Source: Paramecium octaurelia
Lineage: Eukaryota > Ciliophora > Oligohymenophorea > Peniculida > Parameciidae
Assembly: GCA_905182995.1 (NCBI GenBank)
Contig: CAJJDP010000093.1
Span: forward strand, 64,563-128,562
Direction of reading: 5' to 3'
Length of the DNA: 64,000 nt
Shown here piece after piece: positions 53,137 to 64,000 of the stretch (its first letter is position 1; every line of letters starts with the position of its first letter). The notes beneath the pieces were generated by a model. The model made no database searches, was not told the DNA's origin, and was given only the letters and a program-made list of their open reading frames with translations. The translations under genes were made by a program, and so were the position numbers.

Positions 53137-53551
53137 ACAGAATTATGTTTAATTAATAAATAATATAAAAGAATAATAAGTAATTAGACAGTTAACGATT
53201 CAATCAAACATCTAAGATACTATATAGGAATACATTTTTATCTCTAAAATATAAATTATTCTAAAAAATTGTTGTTCAAGATAGTTATGATTAATTAATT
53301 CTTTGCAAAAACTGACGATTTATGAAAATTCAAATACTAAATCTATATTTAGTATTTTTAAATTGAAATTTTCCTAAAATAAATTATGAATAACTCTTAT
53401 TTAATTACTATAATAATGATATTAATAGCTATTATTAGGACTATTAATAATCTTCATTATCATCATGATTTTATCATTATTATTCTTATGTAAAATATAA
53501 TTGATAATTATCATAATGCAAATGCAAATATATTAATTCAAGACATCAAGT
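53137..53551. other. AT-rich spacer with ATT/ATC-rich low complexity
   Basis: About 415 bp between the STIMATE-like start and the 3' end of the next minus-strand gene. The stretch 53400-53500 is built of irregular att/atc/aat triplets. No gene seen. Confidence 0.5.
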
Positions 53552-54616
53552 TCAATTTAACTCGATATTTAAATCACTGATTAAGTTCTATTCATCTTCG
53601 ATTAACATATCACCATTGTTATCCATCATTCCAAATTATTATATTTTTCGTCTTGGTTGTGGTGGAGAATCTGTAATATCTTCTGAAGATGATTCTCTTA
53701 TTTATCTTCTGGGTGGTATGATGATATTTTCTGTTTCATCCATCTCTTCTATTTGTATCTCTTCAAAAGGTTACACTTCCTCCACTTATTCTGGTGCTAT
53801 GGGATTTGTCTTTTCAGAACTAATTTTGCCAGATTATTCTTTAAGAAGTAGCATCAATCGAGCATTATTAATCTCCTAAATCTAATCCACTCCTCCGCTT
53901 GAAAATTCAATACAACTTTCAAATAGATCCAATCTTTCAGTACTGCATTTGGTCGAACACATTCTACTGGATTTTCTCATTAAATTTGTTTCTTTTATCA
54001 ATATGGAATTATACTTTCTCTTTTGAGTCTTCTCTACATAAACAATTCATCTTATCGCTTAAGATCCTCTTCAATCACTTTTTATGTTTAATCAGATGCT
54101 TTTTAATATCCACTTATTAGATGCTACAAATCATTCTAGCTGCATTCAATCTTGTCTTATATTTCCATTGCAATCTTTGCCTTTGTCTAGCGTTCTCTCT
54201 TTTTGTGTTCAACACCTATGGTTTACTTGATATAAGATCATTTTTCATACCTTAGCTTTAGCACTTTCTTAACTGTTCTGAATATTGCTAGTCTCTTATA
54301 TTATTAAACTTTATGTGTGACTAGGTATCGATGGAGGCAAGTCTTGATTGGTTTTACGAATGCTCTTCAGGGCTCTTTGACAAGCAAACAACGATTACAG
54401 TTTCTCATTAAAATAATATCCAACTGGATCCTACAATCATTCAATTATTTACTTAGATGCTGTCATAATGTTCGATTAACACAGCATACAAATCAATCAA
54501 TTTTTATATAACATCATATTTCTCTGATCCTTTGTGGTATCTTTCTTCGAAGTCAAGCAACTCCTGATAGATATCATCTACAAATATTATGTACAAATTT
54601 TACTCGTAATTGGCAT
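53552..54616 (-). CDS. Unidentified coiled-coil protein with acidic tail
   Basis: Starts MPIT, and a 26-nt intron joins it to NDIYQELLDFEERYHKGSEK. A helical block follows (VIQKLIDLYAVLIEHYDSIQ, DPVGYYFNEKLQSLFACQR), then basic coiled coil (TKRENARQRQRLQWKYKTRL, KVIEEDLKRQDELF) and an acidic, Pro-containing tail ending LISDLNIELN. Several introns are implied (22, about 35 and 23 nt). The first 90 residues look like a compact helical bundle; no family was recognised. Confidence 0.55.
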
Positions 54617-55865
54617 TGTGAATTTATTTAATTAAATTAATTTATTGACATCATCAAAATGTTCACCTACTTAATCTGATTTTACATCTGAAATACTACC
54701 TTTTGTTATAGACAGAGAATTAAAGAAATTTTATAGATTCGACTGGATATATTCAGTTTTAAATGATAATCTTAATAATATTATTTAATAAAATATTAAT
54801 TAAAATTATCTTGATCTGCCTTAATACCTGATGTTTTGGTGTTTAAAACATAATAAATATCAAATTTTAGAATATATTTAGCTATTCAGATCTATTTTCA
54901 TTGGTAAAATCCTTCAAAATTATTTATTTTATCATCTGTTATAATTTGAATCTCTTTATTTACAATATTTTTAAGTTTATTTTCTTTTATAACATAAGTT
55001 AATATTGTGATTTCATTATATTTATACATCATTATGCAAATCTTTCCTTTTAGTTCTTAATAATTAAAAATAATAAAATTACTTGATCCAACCAACCTAA
55101 TAGACTTGATATTTCATCATTTTAGTTAAAGATTTTCCTTGTTTATACCAATAAACAATTACAAAGTTACTTTAAGTATACATTTCGAATTGGTATTTAC
55201 AAATTACATATATATCTTACCAAATAGCTTAAGAAATTTAATATATAAATTGCAAATAGTTTTGTCATTATTAGACATCCAAGAAAATTGCAACATAACT
55301 AACATTTAATTTATCTAAGTTACTATTTTTATAACATATCATATGAGATTGATTCTTAATTCAAATTGATTTATGATTATTAAATTATAGTATCATTGAA
55401 ACCTCGAAAATAAATTTTTTTCACTTGAAAACAGGGTATTTTCAATCTTAAATATCAAACCCACTTCTTTTGAATTTATTTAACTTAGCTAATTTATAGT
55501 ATTTATATTCAATTTCATTTTTGTAAATGAAAAAATTCATTCAAATGATAACTGTTGATTCTAAAGTAAATTAATTTCTATCTGAAAATACCTAATGCTC
55601 CACATTGATATCATATTATTGGATTATTCAACTTTATATGAATATATAGATATCATAAAATCAATGTCAATATATTTATAAAAAATTGAAATTACATTTC
55701 TATAAGACTTAAATCATAGAATAAAATTCAAATTATAAACAAATGATTACAATTGAAGGTTTAAAATATCTATTAAAATAGGAGTAAGCAAACCAAGTGA
55801 AAATTTTTAAGCACTGTTTTTTCTTAGAGTTTTTATTTAAGATTTTATTTATAAATTAATTATAA
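54617..55865. other. 1.25-kb AT-rich intergenic region
   Basis: The longest gene-free stretch in the window, between divergent starts (coiled-coil gene, minus; MAP kinase, plus). Minus-strand fragments near 54750-55170 look weakly coding but have many TGAs and no start, so they may be an old gene relic. I see no RNA gene or mobile element. Confidence 0.45.
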
Positions 55866-57308
<1,443 letters not shown>

Positions 57309-57366
57309 TGTTATATTTATTAAAATTTATAATATAAAATAGAAAATTTAAAAGATCTAATCATTG

Positions 57367-57838
57367 TCATGCATTAACTAAGGTATGTAATTTATAAATA
57401 CTATCAGCCAAAATAAATTCATTCAAGATTTCAATTAGTACATTAAAATACTCCTCTTTTTGAGATTGACTTTTGTCTTTCACAAAAATTCTAGTGATAA
57501 TATTGATGTTTTACTTATTCTGTTTACAGTTTTACTTCGAAATCTTATGACTTTTATAATGCACCTAATTAAATATAAGAAATACTCTTTTCCACTTTTA
57601 TTCAATCTATTTGAATTTCTACTTACAAAGAGGACAAGTGTTCTCAATCTACATTTAATACATTCTTTACATTAGACCATTATTGAATGCAAGCTAAACA
57701 AAATGAGTGATTACAACTATCTAGCTGTCCCTTAAAATAATGAACTCAATTTACCTATTATTCTATTGTATTATAACATATTCCACATTCTTCTGCTTTT
57801 GATTAAAATCTAGTCTGTCTTTCTTGTGGTTCTTTCAT
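57367..57838 (-). CDS. Small RING-finger protein
   Basis: A C3HC4 RING: ECGICYNTIEQQGQLDSCNH, SFCLACIQQWSN, then ENTCPLCKQKF; order C-x2-C, C-x-H-x2-C-x2-C, C-x2-C is complete. The pattern 'QG.L..C.H.FC..CI..W' resembles TOPORS/PHRF1-type RINGs, which are E3 ubiquitin ligases. A 24-nt and a 22-nt intron fall inside the RING. A basic C-terminal part of about 75 residues follows and ends LHTLVNA. The start is the nearest Met; an upstream exon is possible. Confidence 0.8.
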
Positions 57839-58173
57839 TATAGTTTTCTTTAATTATTAAATTATTAATTAATGAAATTTTTTACATTCATCTAATTTTT
57901 AGGAATCTGATATTCATTTTTGATACATTATGTAATTCTTTGAACTTTAATATGGTTTTAATTTAATCATATCTATAAAGAGAATTTATTTCTTTACAAA
58001 AGATTAGTTGTGTTTTGAATCTAAGTATTCTACCTGAACAATAGTTTAAATTAATTTTGTATTATTGACAAAACACTTTCAAAAATAATTTGAGAAATTC
58101 TAACAAAACATATTCAAATTTATTAAAGAAATATTATTTATATGAATAAGGTGAAAAATATTATATATTTATA
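57839..58173. other. AT-rich spacer
   Basis: About 335 bp between the RING-gene start and the 3' end of the lectin gene, both on the minus strand. No frame or motif of note. Confidence 0.5.
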
Positions 58174-61100
58174 TCATATTGTAATTTTAGTTAAATCCCA
58201 ACCCAATTTCTCTAAGATCTCTATCTATTTTACTGCCGATTACCTTCTTTTTCTGTATTGATCTTATTGATTCAACCAATCTAAATCTTTAAGTCTGTAT
58301 GATCTGATCAGCTTCTTATTTTAATCGTAATGCAATATTTCTTCTTTTCCATCAGGCAATAGCCAACCATCAGGTTCACAATTGGAATTATAGTAGCAAC
58401 CTTATTAATCGACCCATCCACCATACTCATCTAAAATATAGACTTGGTCATCAATTTCGAATCCCAAAAGTGTGCCATCGTGATCAAAGAAATCAGTGTA
58501 TTTTTAAAAATACCAAGGCTTATGAGGGACAAACATTAATTAATAAAATAATTAATAAATATATGTTATTCATTGATTGTTTTAATATTAAATTCATTAA
58601 CTTGCAAGAACTGGATGCTCTTCTTCTTCAAATGATTGGAGTTGTGCAAATGAAAAGGTTATAGATTCCATGCATTATTAGTTTGCAATGAAAGAAGTTC
58701 TCTGACCTTCATACTTTTCTTTATTAAAAAGATATAATCTCCTGGATACTGGTACTGTTAAAGATCTGATTGGTTTTGACCATCCATATCCTGGTAAATC
58801 TGGGATTCTGTCACAAACAGTGATTGAGTCTCCCTTGAAATTGCATTCGGAGAAGAGCTCAGCACAATCAGGGTCAAAGATTTTGTAGGTGGTATCAGCA
58901 ACAAAAATAGCAGCTTAATGGAAAACTCCATACATTTAGGTGTCCCACCCTAATGGAAATAGCTGAAATAAGTACATGTCACAAGATTGTATTACAATTT
59001 TGATTCAAGTACTACTTTATTATATGCCAATCTCATGTTTCTTGCTCTTTCAACATCATAACCTCTAAGTGTAACGATGGGAACTCTGGGACCACTCTAC
59101 CATACTTTTGGTAATTCAATTGTTTGTTAGACTTCAGCTGCACTTGGTGCTCTTTTGACAAAGGGATGACTTGAAGCAGGATCATTGTAGAAAACATAAG
59201 CAGGTGAGACCCACAAAGATTGATCAGTACCCAAAAGTACGTTGAATCTGACGAATTCCAATTATGCTTACCAGTAGGTTCTGGCTGAAACAGTGACAGA
59301 TTTTGGTGTTACTTATTCAACCTAAAATGCAAGACACAGATTACTTTGACTTCCACAATTGGATTCGTTAACAAGTGTTTACAACCAATCAAACCCACAA
59401 TTGCATTTGTTGCATCTTTGAGACTGTGTTCAATTGTGAATGATACCTTTCTTTCTCCTTACCCAGTTTTCAATTCTTTGACATCTGTGGATTCGAATGT
59501 GACCACTTAAATTCTGGGATCGTAAATTGCATACCAATCAACAAATAAGGAATAAAGAGGAGAGGGACCTACAGCAACACCACTCAATTTGAATCCTTTG
59601 GATTAATAATGTCACATTGTTACCAGTTGTTGTGATATCGCTAACTCTTTCCATATAACCATGAGGCAAGCCAACACTCCAATCGAGTAATTATGCTGAA
59701 ATAAACACCTAGGGAGGAATTTCAAAAGCTTTCTTGAACTTTACATCCACAACCACTTATCTTGGAACTCCTGNTAGCAACCTTATTAATCGACCCATCC
59801 ACCATACTCATCTAAAATATAGACTTGGTCATCAATTTCGAATCCCAAAAGTGTGCCATCGTGATCAAAGAAATCAGTGTATTTTTAAAAATACCAAGGC
59901 TTATGAGGGACAAACATTAATTAATAAAATAATTAATAAATATATGTTATTCATTGATTGTTTTAATATTAAATTCATTAACTTGCAAGAACTGGATGCT
60001 CTTCTTCTTCAAATGATTGGAGTTGTGCAAATGAAAAGGTTATAGATTCCATGCATTATTAGTTTGCAATGAAAGAAGTTCTCTGACCTTCATACTTTTC
60101 TTTATTAAAAAGATATAATCTCCTGGATACTGGTACTGTTAAAGATCTGATTGGTTTTGACCATCCATATCCTGGTAAATCTGGGATTCTGTCACAAACA
60201 GTGATTGAGTCTCCCTTGAAATTGCATTCGGAGAAGAGCTCAGCACAATCAGGGTCAAAGATTTTGTAGGTGGTATCAGCAACAAAAATAGCAGCTTAAT
60301 GGAAAACTCCATACATTTAGGTGTCCCACCCTAATGGAAATAGCTGAAATAAGTACATGTCACAAGATTGTATTACAATTTTGATTCAAGTACTACTTTA
60401 TTATATGCCAATCTCATGTTTCTTGCTCTTTCAACATCATAACCTCTAAGTGTAACGATGGGAACTCTGGGACCACTCTACCATACTTTTGGTAATTCAA
60501 TTGTTTGTTAGACTTCAGCTGCACTTGGTGCTCTTTTGACAAAGGGATGACTTGAAGCAGGATCATTGTAGAAAACATAAGCAGGTGAGACCCACAAAGA
60601 TTGATCAGTACCCAAAAGTACGTTGAATCTGACGAATTCCAATTATGCTTACCAGTAGGTTCTGGCTGAAACAGTGACAGATTTTGGTGTTACTTATTCA
60701 ACCTAAAATGCAAGACACAGATTACTTTGACTTCCACAATTGGATTCGTTAACAAGTGTTTACAACCAATCAAACCCACAATTGCATTTGTTGCATCTTT
60801 GAGACTGTGTTCAATTGTGAATGATACCTTTCTTTCTCCTTACCCAGTTTTCAATTCTTTGACATCTGTGGATTCGAATGTGACCACTTAAATTCTGGGA
60901 TCGTAAATTGCATACCAATCAACAAATAAGGAATAAAGAGGAGAGGGACCTACAGCAACACCACTCAATTTGAATCCTTTGGATTAATAATGTCACATTG
61001 TTACCAGTTGTTGTGATATCGCTAACTCTTTCCATATAACCATGAGGCAAGCCAACACTCCAATCGAGTAATTATGCTGAAATAAACACCTAGGGAGGAA

Positions 61101-61276
61101 TTTCAAAAGCTTTCTTGAACTTTACATCCACAACCACTTATCTTGGAACTCCTGCTTGAGCTTCCAATATGTGACCGGCAGCATATTGCACTATGACCTA
61201 TTGTGCTGCCTCAAATTGTGGTGTTCTATAACAGAACGCAAGTGATAGTATCGCTATCAGAACTGCTATCTTCATA
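58174..61276 (-). CDS. Secreted H-type lectin / beta-gamma-crystallin-like protein (split by duplication)
   Basis: Signal peptide MKIAVLIAILSLAFC. The first part fits the H-type lectin fold (FEIPPQVFISAQLLDWSVGL, SDITTTGFKLSGVAVG), with a possible second copy after it. The C-terminal part resembles a beta/gamma-crystallin Greek key: CAELFSECNFKGDSITVCDR, then PGYGWSKPIRSLTV and LYLFNKEKYEGQ; it ends KLGWDLTKITI. Such crystallin-like domains occur in Tetrahymena mucocyst proteins, so a dense-core granule (trichocyst) or surface role is a fair guess. A 28-nt intron lies after ITTT. The gene is interrupted by the duplication; true length is about 1.72 kb before intron removal. Confidence 0.65.
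58394..61154. repeat. 1380-bp direct duplication separated by a single n
   Basis: 58394-59773 and 59775-61154 appear identical ('tagcaaccttattaatcg' to 'cttggaactcctg') with an n at 59774 between them. The right copy adjoins the true 5' end of the lectin gene and the left copy its 3' end, so collapsing the two gives one intact gene, as expected for a contig overlap. Confidence 0.9.
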
Positions 61277-61487
61277 AAATCCGTTTTTATATTATATAAA
61301 TTATCTAATTCTCTTGTTCAGATATCAATTTAAATCAACTTTATAAGAATCTCAATTACTCTTCTCGCCAACACTCAAGAACTTCTACAAAATTGCATTC
61401 TCTCCTCCAATTCATTATCTAAATTAAGAACTATTCTTTTAATCGAATATTATTATCTAAATCATTATTACATATATATTTCATAAA
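61277..61487. promoter_or_regulatory. Divergent promoter region, lectin / Cys-repeat gene
   Basis: 211 bp between the lectin start codon (minus) and the next start codon (plus), with no coding frame. It must hold both promoters. Confidence 0.5.
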
Positions 61488-62705
61488 ATGAATGTATGTT
61501 CCAATTTTACATTGTCCTTGACAGGAGGTTTCTAAGAGTGTAGAAATTGCGGAAGAGAAAAAAAATTCCATCGTCTTGACTTTGAAAATAACAACATTGA
61601 GTACGTCTAAAAGACTAGCAACAACAATGCTGGTAATTTGTCATCCCTATTTTCCAAAAGCAAAATTCTAATAGGAAAAACTTTAATAGATAGCTTCACA
61701 AAAGTAAGTGGAAGAGGATGAGCTAAGAGCCAAAGCCTGTTCCAACTTCACATTGGCCCTCACTGGATAATTTCAATAATGTGGCAATTGCAAAATAGAG
61801 AAAAAATATCATAAACTTGACACTGCTGGCCAAATCGCCTATCAACCAAAAACACAACCAGCTAAACCTGCCTCATAGACTCAACAACAAACAAAACCCA
61901 CTTCAGTTGCTGGTATTACTCATTCTAATATTGTTATGTAGAAGTTGTCCAAGAAACTATGATGGTATAATCAGTAAAAGACAGAATAGCCTAAATGAAC
62001 AAAAAAAATCAAAGCACCAATGAGCCTCAATTCAGACCTAGTATTAAAAAGGAGGAAGTTAAAGAGAAGGTTCTTGGATAAGCCGAAATAGTCACAGAAT
62101 AAGTCTTCACTACTGTATCTGATAAAAAGAGTGTTTTTGACAAATAAAGAGTCAGAAAAACTATAGAGTAATCCACTTAACAAATTAGAGAATAATAGAA
62201 CACAGAAGGAATTAGAAAGGCAGAATCGTAATACATTACATCATAAGACAATGCTCAAGAATAAAAAGAATAACTCATATAGAATTAAAATCAATTCCAA
62301 GAGAATAATTAAGAAGGTTCTTCAGAAAATTAATAATAAGAATAATAATTTGAAAATAATTAAGATTAATAATACTAACATTAAGTTGAGGAATAATAAT
62401 AATAATAATAGGAATAATAATAATAATAATAAGAATAATAATAAGAAGAATAATAATAAGAAGAATAATAAGAAGAATAATAATAAGAATAATAATAAGA
62501 ATAATAATAAGAATAATAATAAGAATAATAAGAAGAATAATAAGAAGTTATATTATAACAATAAGAACAAGAAGAATTAAATAATTAAAATGAATTGGTT
62601 GAATAATCCTATCAATAGAATGATTAACATGATGAAGGACAATAAGATAACTAATAATAAGAAGAAGCTAATAATAATCTAGTTGAGACTGCTGAAATCT
62701 ATTGA
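61488..62705 (+). CDS. Protein with two Cys/His repeats and a Gln/Glu-rich tail
   Basis: Two copies of a motif of about 28 residues: CSNFTLSLTGGFQECRNCGR followed by EKKFHRLD, and CSNFTLALTGQFQQCGNCKI followed by EKKYHKLD. Spacing C-x13-C-x2-C-x6-H suggests a small zinc-binding unit. After a coiled linker (KDRIAQMNKKNQS, KKSVFDKQRVRKT) comes a run of about 55 residues made almost only of Q and E, encoded by TAA/TAG/GAA, then an acidic end (NNNLVETAEIY). Introns 61633-61660 (28 nt) and 61913-61941 (29 nt). I know no named family for this repeat. Starts 211 bp from the divergent lectin gene. Confidence 0.7.
62389..62547 (+). repeat. TAATAATAAGAA-type microsatellite encoding Gln/Glu
   Basis: Imperfect repeats of taa, tag and gaa triplets. 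In the coding frame of the surrounding gene they read QQQE/QQE units. Another frame of the same DNA reads as Asn/Lys, which is a shadow. Such tracts are prone to length change by slippage. Confidence 0.85.
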
Positions 62706-62762
62706 GGAATATTAAAATATTAATAAATATTAATATACATATATTTAGATAATATATCTCCA

Positions 62763-63884
62763 ATGCTTTTTAGATAAAAGGAAAAAGTTCCTAAAAAAGG
62801 AAAGGATAGCTTTGGTGAGTTCATGAAAAGAGAAAAAGATTCTTGTTTACAAACTTAAATGAAACTCTCAACATTTATCCATAAAACTGTTCCAAATGAT
62901 TAAGTCAAATCTTAATTAAGGTATATCAACCATCATTCCTAAGTTCTGCTCCATACGCCTTAGATGGTTCATTGATCAGGTTTGGTAATACATGGGATGC
63001 CAAACATTTAGGAACATTTCTTTAAAAAAGTTAATATGCTTCTACTAGTGGAAGCTCTCTTCTAATTACTGAACCAGTAGTAGTCTAAAATACCACCAAA
63101 AACTAAAGTTTTTTTTTCAGAAATTAATAACCTAGAAATTCAGATGATCATGTGGATTATTTACATTAACATACAATCAATCATTTAATAAGTGATCATC
63201 CAACTCTAAAAAACGGACCCTAATTTTTACAAAAGAAACTCCTCTCTGTACCTGATAAAACATTTGATGAATCTAAACTAAATTATGAAACAGAGACAAA
63301 ATTGAAAAAACCAAAAGAATAGTTTTAAGACTTGCTAATTGCTAAAGAAAATCAAAGGAAATTTCATTAATGGAGATCAGAATATCAAGATGTCAATCGA
63401 GCATTCAAAAAGGCTAAACAATGTTTTAAAAGTGGATTGTATGCTTTAGATAATCCATTAAATGATAATACTGAGCTCTATAAGGAAGAAAATGTTAAAT
63501 TAAGAGGATAAGAAAAGTAGAGTCTCAGGAAAAAATTGGAGAGATATAAATGTACACATCAATTCGATATCATTCTTAGCACTTGAAAAATTTACTTCAA
63601 GCAATCCCTCCATAGAATTTTAGAATATAGCTCATAAACCATTAAGTTCTAAATAGTCAGACCCTTTATTTACAAAAGTTAGTTTCCCTTCTCAAAACTT
63701 TGAGTTGCATGATAAGTGGAAAAAGAAAAAAATGATAGACTAAAATATTGATACTAAAAGTAGATTATTTGGAGAAAATTCTAAAAATAAGGCTAATCCT
63801 CACAGAACTGTCTTTTCGAGAGAGTAAGATTTTAGAGACAAAACCTAAAATCCTGTACACCTAACATAAAGTTTAATTGGTTGA
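62763..63884 (+). CDS. Unidentified polar protein, about 350 aa
   Basis: Starts MLFRQKEKVPKKGKDSFGEF; a 23-nt intron follows Leu-Arg, and a 28-nt intron (GTACAC...TAG) near 63550 joins the last exon, ending NPVHLTQSLIG. Notable pieces: SAPYALDGSLIRFGNTWDAK, KAKQCFKSGLYALDNPLNDN and the repeated phrase 'YALD'. The protein is basic with scattered aromatic residues and little predicted globular core, as in many microtubule-associated proteins of cilia, but I cannot name a family. It begins 57 bp after the stop of the Cys-repeat gene. Confidence 0.6.
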
Positions 63885-64000
63885 AATTATTTAAATAACT
63901 TATAAATTAATTAGAATAAATTAAATTTTTCTCTCTTTCTTATTGTCTTGAGCCTTTAGGTCTTTATTTAGGAATATTGACTAAAACTAGACTAGCAGAA
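63885..64000. other. Window end, no gene assigned
   Basis: About 115 bp of AT-rich 3' flank. Nothing can be assigned before the window ends. Confidence 0.4.

Noticed and set aside
53400..53500. Interspersed short att/atc repeats as a CRISPR-like or regulatory array
   Set aside because: Irregular AT low-complexity sequence with no fixed repeat unit or spacer length.
54617..55865. Possible gene on the minus strand of the long spacer
   Set aside because: Frames are short, rich in TGA and lack a start; coding appearance is weak.
62251..62580. Lys/Asn-repeat protein of 109 codons
   Set aside because: Wrong frame of a microsatellite; the frame continuous with the Cys-repeat gene reads Gln/Glu and ends at a proper TGA.

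Overview
The window is macronuclear-type genomic DNA from a ciliate, almost certainly a Paramecium species. Inside conserved proteins TAA and TAG are read as glutamine throughout, TGA is the only stop that fits family ends, the DNA is very AT-rich, and genes are broken by tiny introns of about 20-34 nt (25 nt is commonest) that usually start GTA and end TAG. Exon and intron calls below come from reading frames and recalled protein families, not from alignment.

Layout, left to right. 1-5.2 kb: two small MGCS-type lipid-anchored protein genes, a Cid1-like nucleotidyltransferase, a UBC12-type E2 and IFT56. 5.3-17.4 kb: four minus-strand genes head to tail (histidine-kinase-like membrane protein, C2CD3-like protein, DNAJC9-like J protein, NUP210-like pore-membrane protein). 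18-25.9 kb: kinesin-13, proteasome RPN1, an unknown protein, RP2 and a small charged protein. 26-38.6 kb: a ciliate membrane protein, a PRMT1-type methyltransferase, an unknown helical protein, a SET-domain methyltransferase and a ceramide synthase. 39.4-52 kb: OSBP, a coiled-coil protein, a RING-variant membrane E3, a histidine acid phosphatase, a divergent ER-type Hsp70, an unknown protein, IMP4, a thioredoxin-like protein, histone H2B and auxilin. 52-64 kb: a STIMATE-like ER protein, a coiled-coil protein, a TDY-type MAP kinase, a RING protein, an H-lectin/crystallin-like secreted protein, a Cys-repeat protein with a Q/E-rich tail and an unknown protein.

Three direct duplications of 1316, 1342 and 1380 bp, each with the two copies separated by exactly one 'n' (positions 28001, 34310, 59774), are best read as unmerged overlapping contig ends. 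They create false partial gene copies and split the lectin gene. Some units have biological coherence (IFT56, RP2, C2CD3 and kinesin-13 are cilium, basal-body or microtubule proteins; auxilin, OSBP, STIMATE, ceramide synthase and the RING-variant protein act on membranes), but the order looks like ordinary compact ciliate gene packing rather than a functional cluster.

No CRISPR array, transposon, rRNA or tRNA was recognised. The most unusual signals are an in-frame TGA in kinesin-13, an Hsp70 with a changed phosphate-loop Asp, start codons of divergent genes only 11 bp apart, and several small or repeat-bearing proteins that I could not assign.
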